Source of the DNA: Anaerovorax sp. IOR16
GTDB lineage: Bacteria > Bacillota > Clostridia > Peptostreptococcales > Anaerovoracaceae
Direction of reading: 5' to 3'
Assembly: GCF_017168145.1 (NCBI RefSeq)
Contig: NZ_JADQTL010000009.1
Span: 620,001-684,000, forward strand
Length of the DNA: 64,000 bases
This document shows, piece by piece, positions 34,899-43,995 of this stretch (positions are counted from its first letter, which is position 1; every line of letters begins with the position of its first letter). The position numbers and the translations under genes were made by a program. The notes beneath the pieces are model-generated. The model saw only the letters and a program-made list of their open reading frames with translations. It ran no database searches and was not told where the DNA came from.

Positions 34899-36867
34899 AT
34901 TATTTTATCCCAAACTAGCCTTGTCGAATATGAAGAAAAATGCGAAACTATATGTTCCTTTTGGATTGGCCGTAACCGGTGCAATTACGATGTTTTATAT
35001 CCTATGCTCTATTCATGCAAATCAAGGATTAAGTGAAATTTATGGTGGGATGCAATTAAAAGGTATATTATCATTGGGAATTTTTGTTGTTGGATTTTTT
35101 TCCGCTATCTTTTTATTTTATACCAATCAATTTTTGATGAAGCAGAGGAAAAGAGAGCTTGGTTTATATAATATTTTAGGTATGGGTAAAAAGCATATAG
35201 GGAAAATTTTATTTTATGAAACTGGTATCTTGTATTTCTTTTGCATATTTTGTGGACTCGTTAGCGGGATTGTAATAAGTAAGCTTTTATTTTTAATTCT
35301 ACTAAAAATGTTAAGTTTTTCATCAGCCGTTCAATTTGCAATTGAGCTTGGAGCAGTTTATAAAACTATAAGTTTATTTGGTGCGGTATTTATATTAATG
35401 CTCCTTTTCAATTTAGGACAAATTCACCTTGCAAACCCGATTTCTTTGTTGCAAAGTGATCAGGTAGGCGAACGTGAACCGAAGACAAAATGGTTGATTA
35501 CTCTGATTGGTATTCTTACTCTTGGAACAGGATATGGGATGGCCCTGAGTATTGAATCGCCGTTGGAAGCCTTGATTTGGTTTTTTGTTGCGGTCATCTT
35601 AGTTATCATTGGAACATATGCTTTGTTTATTGCGGGTAGTATTGCAGTTTTAAAGGGAGCAAGGAAAAATAAGAAATACTATTACCAAACAAAACATTTT
35701 GTTGGAATTTCCGGAATGATTTATCGGATGAAACAGAATGCAGCTGGACTTGCAAATATTTGTATTCTATCCACTATGGTTTTGGTTATGTTATCAACTA
35801 CGGTATGTCTTTATTCCGGTCAAGCAGATATTTTATTGCAACAATATCCGCAAGAAGTACAAATAAATGATAAAGGGTACGAGGAAGGACTTGAGACCGG
35901 TAATGCAGAAAAAATCGTGGAGTTAATTCAAAATAGTGATACGGAAATACCTTCTAAAATAAAAAATCTTGCAGCTTTTGACTATTTTATATTTTCTACA
36001 AGACAAGAAGGTACGGATTTTTCCGGAACAGATATAAAACATGTAAATCGTCAGCTATTTTTTTTAAACTTAGATGATTATAACCGAATGGAAAAGAAGA
36101 ATGTGACATTGAATAATGATGAGGTTTTGATTGATTCGGAAGGCGGTGCTTACGAAGCAGACCAATTTTCAATGTTAGGAGATACTTACAAGGTAAGAGA
36201 AGTTGATTCGAATTTTTCCTATCAAGGGTTAGACATGGCAGGTATATACAAAACTTATTACATCATTTTACCGAATAAAGAGACCTTTCACTCACTTTCG
36301 GAGAAAATATCCAAGCAGTTTTCACATGAAGGAGAAATAGAGAGCTATGTGGCATTTGATTTTTCGGGAAAAAAGACAGAAAGAGATCATTTTATCGCTG
36401 AATTAGATGAAATCTTAAAGAGTGCGGATAGCTCAGCTTATATTTTGACTCGTTGGAGTGCTGGGTTAGATTATATGTCAATCTTCGGCGGACTTTTGTT
36501 TATAGGATGTTTTTTATCAGTGCTGTTTTTAATGGCAACGGTTTTGATTATTTATTATAAGCAAATTTCAGAGGGTTATGAAGATCGAAATCGTTTTCAG
36601 ATCATGCAGAAGGTGGGAATGAGTAAGAGAGAAGTTCGACGTTCCATTCGGAGTCAAGTAATGACTGTGTTCTTTCTTCCGCTTATTGTGGCAGTGATTC
36701 ATGTGATGTTTGCTTTCCCTATGATTTCCAAATTGCTGTTATTGTTTAATTTAACAAATACGATGTTGTTTGTAAGCTGTACAGTAATCACTATTTTGAT
36801 TTTTTCCATGATTTATGGAATTGTATATTGGATGACAGCAAAGGAATATTATAGAATTGTAAATTAG
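34891..36867 (+). CDS. ABC transporter permease, BceB type
   Basis: A 658-aa FtsX-like permease. The N-terminus MNKLFYPKLALSNMKKNAKLYVPF begins the first helix; about ten membrane helices are visible with a long extracytoplasmic domain between helices 7 and 8 (residues about 310-510). It starts with TTG at 34891 (AGGGGG upstream); the longer frame from 34870 is rejected. It is the membrane half of a BceAB-like module, which typically removes or senses antimicrobial peptides such as bacitracin; the peptide here is unknown. Confidence 0.92.
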   Translation: MNKLFYPKLALSNMKKNAKLYVPFGLAVTGAITMFYILCSIHANQGLSEIYGGMQLKGILSLGIFVVGFFSAIFLFYTNQFLMKQRKRELGLYNILGMGKKHIGKILFYETGILYFFCIFCGLVSGIVISKLLFLILLKMLSFSSAVQFAIELGAVYKTISLFGAVFILMLLFNLGQIHLANPISLLQSDQVGEREPKTKWLITLIGILTLGTGYGMALSIESPLEALIWFFVAVILVIIGTYALFIAGSIAVLKGARKNKKYYYQTKHFVGISGMIYRMKQNAAGLANICILSTMVLVMLSTTVCLYSGQADILLQQYPQEVQINDKGYEEGLETGNAEKIVELIQNSDTEIPSKIKNLAAFDYFIFSTRQEGTDFSGTDIKHVNRQLFFLNLDDYNRMEKKNVTLNNDEVLIDSEGGAYEADQFSMLGDTYKVREVDSNFSYQGLDMAGIYKTYYIILPNKETFHSLSEKISKQFSHEGEIESYVAFDFSGKKTERDHFIAELDEILKSADSSAYILTRWSAGLDYMSIFGGLLFIGCFLSVLFLMATVLIIYYKQISEGYEDRNRFQIMQKVGMSKREVRRSIRSQVMTVFFLPLIVAVIHVMFAFPMISKLLLLFNLTNTMLFVSCTVITILIFSMIYGIVYWMTAKEYYRIVN

Positions 36868-36883
36868 GTAATAGGATTTTCAA

Positions 36884-36926
36884 CAAAGCACTTCATTTTT
36901 TATAATGAAGTGCTTTGTTTTTTGCT
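36884..36926 (+). terminator. Terminator after the BceB-like gene
   Basis: CAAAGCACTTCATT and AATGAAGTGCTTTG form a 14-bp perfect stem followed by TTTTTT. The other strand has a weaker T-rich tail, but it could also act on the small gene at 36972-37121. Confidence 0.9.
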
Positions 36927-36971
36927 TCCAAAAAATAAATCGGTTGGGGAACCAAATACGAGAAGTTTCGA

Positions 36972-37121
36972 TTAAAAATTAGTTTTAACGAATTCTAGAC
37001 AGCGGCAGCAAACGGAGTGACCTTTAAATTGTGTCTCAGTAGCTTGATTACCGCATAAAGTGCAAGCTTTTGTTTTCGATAGATGCTTGACACGATGTGT
37101 TAGATTTTTTTCTTTTTCCAT
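36972..37121 (-). CDS. 49-aa zinc-ribbon-like protein
   Basis: A small gene too short for the usual ORF size limits. It has an ATG after GAAAGG at 14-base distance and encodes MEKEKNLTHRVKHLSKTKAC then CTLCGNQ and, near the end, VCCRCLEF. Two CxxC pairs (Cys20/Cys23 and Cys40/Cys42 region) separated by about 17 residues form a typical zinc ribbon, and the N-terminus is basic, so it may bind RNA or DNA. No characterised family is recognised. It lies between the convergent terminator of the BceB gene and the divergent LTA synthase-like gene. Confidence 0.75.
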   Translation of the reverse strand: MEKEKNLTHRVKHLSKTKACTLCGNQATETQFKGHSVCCRCLEFVKTNF

Positions 37122-37265
37122 ACGATAAACCTTTCTATCGATTTAAATCAGTATTTTTTATTTTAAGGAAGCTATTATTATAATAAAATTCATAATACCA
37201 AAAATCAACAAAATTTTACATTTTTGTAATAATTAATCAATTTAATGTCATGAAGTAACAAAGCA

Positions 37266-37294
37266 TTGACACTTGCATAGAAAATAAATAAGAT
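37266..37294 (+). promoter_or_regulatory. Promoter of the LTA synthase-like gene
   Basis: TTGACA (37266-37271) and TAAGAT (37289-37294), spacing 17, about 50 bases before the GTG start. The 37122-37260 interval upstream is AT-rich and shows nothing else. Confidence 0.55.
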
Positions 37295-37341
37295 ATATGT
37301 GATACGATTATTAAAAAAACCGTAAAAACGGAGGAAATTCA

Positions 37342-39162
37342 GTGAAAGAAAATAAAACATTAAAAATAAAGTGGAATCAATTTTGGGGAAAGAGACTTAC
37401 AAAAGGTCTCCTATCAATTATATTAATTGCCATTTTAGTAGGCACATCTTCAGTGAGCACTATGAGCAAATCCATTAGTAATCAAGAATTTTTTTCATAT
37501 CATGTTAAGGATATTGTGAATTATTTTTTTGGAAATACAGATGCTGTTTTAGCCAGCAGTCAAGATTTTGCATATGAGAAATCAATTGACGGACCTCTTT
37601 ATGGTGTTGCAGAAGGTAAAAATTTAATTGTCATTCAAGTAGAGTCTTTTCAAAATTTCTTAATTGGAAGAGAGTATAATGGCGTAGAGATTACTCCAAA
37701 CCTTAACAAGCTTGTTGAGGATGACAGTATTTACTTTGATAACTATTACATGCAGGTTGCTATGGGTAATACTTCCGACGCAGAATTTGCAACAAATAAC
37801 TCTTTATATGGAGCTGAGGAATATTGTACGTATGCTCTTTATGATAACAATCATTACAGGGGACTTCCTGTTTTACTTTCTGAGAAGGGTTATGATGTTG
37901 CAGCATTTCATGGATATAAAAAAGAGTTTTGGAATCGAGTTGGGGCATACCCGTCTTTAGGATTTGATACGTTTTATAGCGAAGAAGATTTTGAATTTAA
38001 TGAAGTGTTGGGTTTCGGAATTCGTGATGACGATTTTTTCAAGCAATCAACAGCATATATTCAGAAAATGAAGCAGCCGTTTTATTCCTTTTTAGTTACG
38101 TTGAGCAACCACCATCCATTTCCGCTTCCAAATGGAGAAGAGCCGATTCCTCCAAAAAAAGGGGATGAGGGAACCTTAGTTTATAATTATTTAAACAGTG
38201 CACGTTTTACTGATAAATGCATTGGAGAATTTATTGAAGAACTAAAGCAGACTGGTCTTTATGAAAATTCAGTGATTGCGATTTACGGAGATCATTTTGG
38301 ATTGACTGCAGGTGACCCGGATATTCAAAAATCGATGACAAAGCTTTTAGGAAAAGAATATGATGTAGATGAAATGGCTAAAATTCCTTTGATTATTCAT
38401 ATCCCCGGCGAAGATGTAAAACAGACAATAAGCATTTCAGGTGGACAACTTGATTTTCTGCCTACCATTGCATATTTAATGGGATTTGAATCCTTAGATA
38501 CTTTGTATTTGGGACAAAATCTTATGACTGCGAAAAATGGATTTGTTGCAGAAGGGATCTATTTCCCTAAGGGATCGTTTGTAAAGGATGATGTTTTTTA
38601 TGTCATGTCTAAGGATGGTGTTTTTGAAAATGGAAGGGCATGGAATATTAAAACAGGAAGACAATTAGACTTAGAAGAATTTCGTGTAGATTCTTTACGG
38701 GCCGCTCAATTGATTACTCGTTCTCAATCTTATTTAAAAAATGATTCCATTGGTCAGATGCAAGGAATGCTGAAACGGCCTTCTTCTGTGAAAGATCCGA
38801 GTTCAATTAATAAGCCGACAGAGGGGGTAGCAGTGACCGCTCCTTCAGAGAAAGCAACCACAATACCGGAAGAAGTACAACCGTTAGAACCTACGTCGCC
38901 AGAACAAGAAAATATAGACTCAACCTCAGAGGCTACCTCACAAGATGCGATCGAAACTGAGGATGGAATTGATTATCAGGAACCGATTGTGATAGGGCCA
39001 AATGGTTTGCCGGAAGGACTTGGGCCATCTGTAGAGCAAGAGGAAGATAATATGGAAGAGTCTCAAGATACTATGCAAGAAACAGAAGATCCGGATTCCT
39101 CACAGCCGGCTTCTTCGCAGGAAAGTAACATGGAGTCAACACAGGAGTCTGTGACACAATAG
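37342..39162 (+). CDS. LTA synthase-family sulfatase with single anchor and acidic C-terminal tail
   Basis: A 606-aa protein. One membrane segment (residues about 22-42) is followed by an extracellular sulfatase-fold domain: metal ligand Glu101 in VIQVESFQNF, catalytic Thr144 in MGNTSDAEFATNNSLYG and Asp317/His318 in IYGDHFG, as in lipoteichoic acid synthases. Classic LtaS has five membrane helices; here most of them are missing, so it resembles a shorter phosphoglycerol transferase variant. Residues about 480-606 are a low-complexity tail rich in Glu, Ser, Thr, Pro and Gln. GTG start with CGGAGGAAATTC upstream. Which glycolipid or teichoic acid it acts on is unknown. Confidence 0.88.
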   Translation: MKENKTLKIKWNQFWGKRLTKGLLSIILIAILVGTSSVSTMSKSISNQEFFSYHVKDIVNYFFGNTDAVLASSQDFAYEKSIDGPLYGVAEGKNLIVIQVESFQNFLIGREYNGVEITPNLNKLVEDDSIYFDNYYMQVAMGNTSDAEFATNNSLYGAEEYCTYALYDNNHYRGLPVLLSEKGYDVAAFHGYKKEFWNRVGAYPSLGFDTFYSEEDFEFNEVLGFGIRDDDFFKQSTAYIQKMKQPFYSFLVTLSNHHPFPLPNGEEPIPPKKGDEGTLVYNYLNSARFTDKCIGEFIEELKQTGLYENSVIAIYGDHFGLTAGDPDIQKSMTKLLGKEYDVDEMAKIPLIIHIPGEDVKQTISISGGQLDFLPTIAYLMGFESLDTLYLGQNLMTAKNGFVAEGIYFPKGSFVKDDVFYVMSKDGVFENGRAWNIKTGRQLDLEEFRVDSLRAAQLITRSQSYLKNDSIGQMQGMLKRPSSVKDPSSINKPTEGVAVTAPSEKATTIPEEVQPLEPTSPEQENIDSTSEATSQDAIETEDGIDYQEPIVIGPNGLPEGLGPSVEQEEDNMEESQDTMQETEDPDSSQPASSQESNMESTQESVTQ

Positions 39163-39166
39163 AGCA

Positions 39167-39211
39167 TAAAAAAGCAATGGATATCCGATATCGGATATCC
39201 ATTGCTTTTTA
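39167..39211 (+). terminator. Bidirectional terminator between convergent genes
   Basis: A 42-base perfect palindrome (AAAAAGCAATGGATATCCGAT and complement) with T runs on both strands. It serves the sulfatase gene (plus) and rqcH (minus). Confidence 0.9.
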
Positions 39212-39225
39212 TAGAAAATTTTTAT

Positions 39226-40953
39226 TTAAGAATTTAACTCTTTCGGATTTACGTAGATGGTATGATTGTCTGTAAAAATGACCATGCCAGGTTTTGCTCC
39301 GGAAGGTTTTTTTACAAATTTTATCTTTGTATAGTCAACAGGAACATTTTCGGATTGTCTACCTTTGCTATAATATGCAGCTAAGGCAGATGCTTCTAAA
39401 ATAGCAGTCTCAGTAATTTCTTTTCCTTCTGTGAACACGATTACGTGTGAACCGGGAATGTCTTTGGTATGAAACCAATAGTCTTTTCGATCGGCTACTT
39501 TTAATGTAAGATAATCGTTTTCTTTGTTGTTTCTTCCTACTAATATTCGAAATCCGTCACTTGTGGTATAAGAATAAGGTGCAGGCTTTTTCTTTTTTTC
39601 TTTATAATTATTTTTTCTTTTCCTTAAATAATTTCCTTCTATCAGTTCTTGCAGGATTTCTTCAATTTCCTCGAAAGTAACTGCATTATTTACATAGGTT
39701 AAAACAGATTCCAAATATTGAATATCTGTATTGGTTTCTTCTAATTGTATATTTTTCTCTCGAATGGCAGTCTTTGCTTTCCCATATTTTTTATAATATC
39801 TTTGTGCATTTTTTGAAGCGGAAAAACGTGGATCTAGTGGAATGGACAATGGTTGGTTGTCATAATAATTGAGAACTGTAGCTTGTTCACAACCATTTTC
39901 GATGGTATGAAGATTCGCTGTCAGCAATTCTCCATATAGACGATAGATGTCGGAATTTTCTGCTTTTATGATGTCCTCACAAAGACGCTGTTTTTTTAGG
40001 TAAAGTTTATCAAGCTGTCCGCTTATTGTTCGCTCAAGATCGGAAGATTTTTGACGGATGCGATTTGAGGAAGCTTTATGTGAATAATAATAGGAGATTG
40101 CTTCACTCACATTTACAAAAAACTTGCTTTCCATTGTCTCTTGGAAATCAGACAATGTATAAATATGAAAGTCCTGCGGAGAGCCTTCTTGATTGAGATA
40201 CACGACTGGTGTGATGTTTCCATTTTCCTGTATTTCGACTAAATTACGGAATACGGGGGCAAGTTCTTTTGGAGTAAGTGTTTCTGCTTCCAAATCGTTT
40301 GCGGCACCTGCACGATAACAAATTTCTTCTGCAAGTACAGGACTAATGCCTTGAATATGATTCATTAAGTGTTTTGCCATCTTTGATTTTCGATGTTCTA
40401 AAATGGAAGACAATTTCTCTTCTGTTATTGTATAAGCACATATCTTTTCCTGAGAAGGGGGGTATACATATGGTTGTCCCGGTAGAATCTGTCGGTAACG
40501 ATTGACATCAATGGAGACACGTTTGATACTGTCGATAATTCGATTCGAAGTTAAATCAACTAAAATGATATTGCTGTGTTTTCCCATGATTTCGATAATC
40601 AATTTTTTATTGACGGAAAAACCAAGTTCGTTGAGTGTATCTACCGATATTTCAATCAAACGTTCGGAATCCCTCTGCTCTATGGATGCAATACGGCCTC
40701 CTTGCAAATGCTTTCTAAGCAGCATGCAAAATCCGGAAGGATTTGCTGGATTGTTTGTTGCTTCCTCAATAAAATGAATACGAGGATGGCTGCTGTTTGA
40801 AGATAGATATAATTTATATTTTTCTTTTTTGGAATGAATATGAAATAATAACTCATCCGTTTCCGGTTGATAAATTTTTTCAATTTTTGCACCACTTAAG
40901 GTCTGATTTAATTGGCGGGCGACTGCACCCGTAACGAAGCCGTCAAAGCTCAT
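39226..40953 (-). CDS. rqcH: NFACT-family ribosome quality-control factor RqcH
   Basis: A 575-aa protein. The N-terminal NFACT-N region starts MSFDGFVTGAVARQL and includes the DSERLIEI segment; a central coiled coil (about 280-420) and the C-terminal NFACT-R domain (WFHTKDIPGSHVIVF) follow. RqcH recruits Ala-tRNA to add alanine tails to nascent chains on stalled 50S subunits; earlier called a fibronectin-binding protein. Single minus-strand gene ending at the shared terminator. Confidence 0.95.
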   Translation of the reverse strand: MSFDGFVTGAVARQLNQTLSGAKIEKIYQPETDELLFHIHSKKEKYKLYLSSNSSHPRIHFIEEATNNPANPSGFCMLLRKHLQGGRIASIEQRDSERLIEISVDTLNELGFSVNKKLIIEIMGKHSNIILVDLTSNRIIDSIKRVSIDVNRYRQILPGQPYVYPPSQEKICAYTITEEKLSSILEHRKSKMAKHLMNHIQGISPVLAEEICYRAGAANDLEAETLTPKELAPVFRNLVEIQENGNITPVVYLNQEGSPQDFHIYTLSDFQETMESKFFVNVSEAISYYYSHKASSNRIRQKSSDLERTISGQLDKLYLKKQRLCEDIIKAENSDIYRLYGELLTANLHTIENGCEQATVLNYYDNQPLSIPLDPRFSASKNAQRYYKKYGKAKTAIREKNIQLEETNTDIQYLESVLTYVNNAVTFEEIEEILQELIEGNYLRKRKNNYKEKKKKPAPYSYTTSDGFRILVGRNNKENDYLTLKVADRKDYWFHTKDIPGSHVIVFTEGKEITETAILEASALAAYYSKGRQSENVPVDYTKIKFVKKPSGAKPGMVIFTDNHTIYVNPKELNS

Positions 40954-41092
40954 AGAAGAAACTCCTTATAGATTATTTTTTTCGTAAGTAGTATAATATA
41001 CAATGATAACATGAATTTCATAAAAACGGTAGTTGAATTGCATTAAGTTTTAACACGGGATACAGCAAATTATGTGAGAAGGGTAGGCTCTT

Positions 41093-41977
41093 ATGATAAA
41101 AAGTATGACAGGCTTCGGAAGAAGCGAATATGCTGATGGAAAAAGGAACATAATCGTAGAAATAAAGTCGGTAAATCATCGATATTGTGATGTAACCATG
41201 AAAATGCCTCGACGTTATTCTTTTGCAGAAGAGAGATTAAAGGCAATTGTAAAAAACATTGCAAGACGTGGAAAAATTGATGTTTCCATCATGGTAGAAA
41301 ATGTAACGGAAAATGATACCAATGTAAGACTAAATACAATGATGGCAAAACAATATTATGATAATCTGAAGGAGTTGAAAAATGATTTCGATCTTGCTGG
41401 TGAGATAACATTGCAATTTTTAGCAACTTTGCCGGATGTTATGAAGGCCGTACCTCATCTTGAGGATGAGGAGGAACTCGTAAAAAGTTTCTCTGTTCCG
41501 GTGAAGGAAGCGGTACAAAAGTTGAATGAGATGCGTGTAATTGAAGGTGAAAAGCTAGCAGAAGATATCGAAAAACGTGGTGATTTTATTCGTGAGATGG
41601 TAAAAAGCATTGAACTACGTTCACCAGAGGTAGCTACGACATATACGGAAAAATTACGTGAAAGAATTAAAGAGTTGATTGGAAATAACGTTACGATTCC
41701 GGAAGATCGAATTCTGTTAGAAGCTGCAATTTTTGCAGATAAATGCAGTGTGACGGAAGAATTGGTTCGTTTAGATAGCCATATTCTACAATTGAAAAGT
41801 ATATTATCGAAAAGTAATCAGCCGGATGGCAAAAAATTAGACTTTTTGGTTCAAGAGATGAATCGAGAAGCAAACACAATTGGTTCAAAAGCCAATGACA
41901 TTCAAATTACCAATACCGTATTAGATATTAAAAGTGAAATTGAAAAAATTCGTGAGCAGGTACAAAATATTGAATAA
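41093..41977 (+). CDS. yicC: YicC-family endoribonuclease
   Basis: A 294-aa protein starting MIKSMTGFGRSEYADGKRNIIVEIKSVNHRYCDV, the YicC N-terminal signature, and ending in the conserved LDFLVQEMNREANTIGSKANDIQITNTVLDIKSEIEKIREQVQNIE. YicC proteins cleave small RNAs in some bacteria. The gene precedes gmk and rpoZ in the usual order, but remA (DUF370), which often lies between them, is absent. Confidence 0.95.
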   Translation: MIKSMTGFGRSEYADGKRNIIVEIKSVNHRYCDVTMKMPRRYSFAEERLKAIVKNIARRGKIDVSIMVENVTENDTNVRLNTMMAKQYYDNLKELKNDFDLAGEITLQFLATLPDVMKAVPHLEDEEELVKSFSVPVKEAVQKLNEMRVIEGEKLAEDIEKRGDFIREMVKSIELRSPEVATTYTEKLRERIKELIGNNVTIPEDRILLEAAIFADKCSVTEELVRLDSHILQLKSILSKSNQPDGKKLDFLVQEMNREANTIGSKANDIQITNTVLDIKSEIEKIREQVQNIE

Positions 41978-42072
41978 ATATAAAGATTTTGCTTGCAAAA
42001 AGATATGAAATGGAGTATTCTATATATTCATATGAAAAGTAATTAAAAAGAACTGAATAGAGAGGAAAGTCC

Positions 42073-42681
42073 ATGGGTAAAGGTTTGTTGTTCGTTGTTT
42101 CAGGTCCTTCCGGTGCGGGAAAAGGGACGATTTGTAAGAGATTATTAGATGAAATTGATATAGATTTGTCTGTATCGACGACTACAAGAAAGCCACGTCC
42201 CGGCGAAGTCGATGGCGTAAATTATTATTTTATTTCACAAGAAGAATTTAATAAAATAAAGGAAGAGGACGGATTGCTCGAATATGCATATGTTTACGGG
42301 AATTATTATGGAACACCCAAAAAAATGGTTATGGATAAATTAGAGCAAGGCAGAGATGTTATTTTAGAAATTGACATCCAAGGTGCTCTTAAAATTCGAG
42401 AAACGTGTCCGAAAGGAATCTTTGTTTTTATTTTACCGCCTTCCATGAAAGAACTTAGAAAGAGGATTACCGGAAGAGGATCCGAAACAGAAGACGCGAT
42501 TAACATGCGTTTGGGAGAGACCTTGAAGGAAGTGTCTTACATTGATAAGTATGATTATTGTGTAATAAATGATGAAATAGAGGAAGCCGTAGAACGTGTT
42601 GCTTGCATAATGAAAGCGGAGCATTCACGCGTTTCAAAGGACATCTATCAACTAATTGAAAGATACAAGGAGGAAATCTAA
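42073..42681 (+). CDS. gmk: Guanylate kinase
   Basis: A 202-aa kinase with P-loop SGPSGAGKGT at residues about 9-18, GMP-binding TTTRKPRPGEVDGVNYYF and VILEIDIQGAL. It phosphorylates GMP to GDP. GAGAGGAAA precedes the ATG, and it ends one base before rpoZ. Confidence 0.98.
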   Translation: MGKGLLFVVSGPSGAGKGTICKRLLDEIDIDLSVSTTTRKPRPGEVDGVNYYFISQEEFNKIKEEDGLLEYAYVYGNYYGTPKKMVMDKLEQGRDVILEIDIQGALKIRETCPKGIFVFILPPSMKELRKRITGRGSETEDAINMRLGETLKEVSYIDKYDYCVINDEIEEAVERVACIMKAEHSRVSKDIYQLIERYKEEI

Positions 42682-42882
42682 ATGCTTTATCCATCAATTA
42701 ATGAAATTAAGAAAAAAGCAGATAGCCGTTATACACTGGTTGTTATGGCTGCAAAACGTGCCCGAGATCTTATTGACGGCAAACCAAAGCTGACTCAGGT
42801 GGACGTAGAAAAACCGGTGTCCATTGCAGCGAATGAAATAGCAGAGGATTTGATTGCTTATAATAGAGACAAACAAATATAA
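42682..42882 (+). CDS. rpoZ: RNA polymerase omega subunit
   Basis: A 66-aa protein: MLYPSINEIKKKADSRYTLVVMAAKRARDL, with the conserved KARAR-type ARDLI and a C-terminal KPVSIAANEIAEDLI. Omega helps assemble RNA polymerase. The AGGAGG ribosome binding site lies inside the end of gmk. Confidence 0.97.
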   Translation: MLYPSINEIKKKADSRYTLVVMAAKRARDLIDGKPKLTQVDVEKPVSIAANEIAEDLIAYNRDKQI

Positions 42883-42888
42883 TGAGTT

Positions 42889-42936
42889 TAAAGACATTTT
42901 AATTTTTTAGAAAGTTAAAATGTCTTTTTTATATAT
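42889..42936 (+). terminator. Terminator after rpoZ
   Basis: AAAGACATTTTAA pairs with TTAAAATGTCTTT (13 bp) and is followed by TTT. Confidence 0.9.
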
Positions 42937-42974
42937 AGAATATAATATTTTCTAAAAATATAATGATTTAGTGC

Positions 42975-43003
42975 TTTACAATTTTAGCGCGATAAAGTAT
43001 AAT
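42975..43003 (+). promoter_or_regulatory. Promoter of the amino-acid ABC importer
   Basis: TTTACA (42975-42980) and perfect TATAAT (42998-43003), spacing 17. Confidence 0.75.
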
Positions 43004-43060
43004 GAATATAACAGTTCGAACGAACCCAAATTTATAATATTTTTAGGAGGACAAAATAAA

Positions 43061-43912
43061 ATGAGAAAATGGAGTTGGATGTTAGTATTAGTACTGATAA
43101 TAGGTGTGTTTGCAACTGGCTGCGGAACAAAAGGTGAAACAGACGAAGTAACAGTAGATGATACATCTTTAACAGACATTCAAGCGAAAGGAACCCTAGT
43201 TGTTGGTTGTGATGATGAATTCCCGCCAATGGGCTTCCGAGATGAAAATGGAGAAGTAACCGGATTTGATATTGAGTTGGCGAAGCTTGTTGCAGAAAAA
43301 TTAGGTGTCGAAGCAGTTGTTCAGCCAATTGATTGGAAGACAAAGGAAATGTCTTTGGAATCTAAAAAAATTGATGTCATTTGGAATGGATATACTATTG
43401 ACAAAGAGCGTAACGGTAAGGTAGAGTATACAAAGCCTTACTTAAATAACCAGCAGGTTATTGTTGTAAAAGCAGATTCTGAAATCAATGCAAAAGCAGA
43501 TTTGGCCGATAAAGTTGTAGGAGCTCAAGCGAACAGTTCTGGTCTTAAGGCAATTAAAAGTGATGAAGCATTTAAAGATAGTTTGGCAGAATTAAAAGAG
43601 TACGACACTTATCCACAAGCTCTTTTGGATTTAGAAGGCAGAATTGATGCTGTCGTTATTGATAAAATTTTGATTGGTTATGTTATGGCGCAAGAACCGG
43701 ATACTTACCGCATTTTAGATGAAACGATGGGTGATGAATTTTATGGTATTGGATGTCGTAAGGGCGGTGTAGCTTTGCGCGTAGCCATTGATGATGCATT
43801 GGATGAATTGATGGAAGATGGTAGTATCGAAGCACTTTCTACAGAATGGTTCGGTTCTAATATCGTAATTCGTGATGTTGAGAAATTGACGGATGAAGAT
43901 TTGGCAGAGTAA
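43061..43912 (+). CDS. Polar amino-acid ABC transporter substrate-binding lipoprotein
   Basis: A 283-aa protein with a signal peptide and lipobox ending VFATGC (Cys22). The mature part has the SBP_bac_3 pattern: LVVGCDDEFPPMGFRDENGEVTGFDIELAKLVAEKLG and later FYGIGCRKGGVALRVAIDDALDELMEDGSI. It binds an amino acid outside the membrane and passes it to the permease. The ATG at 43061 follows TTAGGAGGAC. The ligand cannot be told. Confidence 0.93.
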   Translation: MRKWSWMLVLVLIIGVFATGCGTKGETDEVTVDDTSLTDIQAKGTLVVGCDDEFPPMGFRDENGEVTGFDIELAKLVAEKLGVEAVVQPIDWKTKEMSLESKKIDVIWNGYTIDKERNGKVEYTKPYLNNQQVIVVKADSEINAKADLADKVVGAQANSSGLKAIKSDEAFKDSLAELKEYDTYPQALLDLEGRIDAVVIDKILIGYVMAQEPDTYRILDETMGDEFYGIGCRKGGVALRVAIDDALDELMEDGSIEALSTEWFGSNIVIRDVEKLTDEDLAE

Positions 43913-43937
43913 TATCTTTGCTTTAAGGAAAAAATAT

Positions 43938-43974
43938 CAACTCGGACTTCTTTGTTGAAGAAGTCTGAGTTGCG
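43938..43974 (+). terminator. Intra-operon hairpin between substrate-binding and permease genes
   Basis: CAACTCGGACTTCTT and AAGAAGTCTGAGTTG form a 15-bp stem with one mismatch, followed by a weak T-rich stretch GCGTTTGTTT. It probably lowers transcription of the permease and ATPase relative to the substrate-binding gene, a common arrangement. Confidence 0.7.
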
Positions 43975-43995
43975 TTTGTTTACAGGAGGTCTAGG

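Noticed and set aside
41978-42072. remA (DUF370) between yicC and gmk
   Set aside because: The gap is 95 bases with no ORF of the right size; the gene is absent here.
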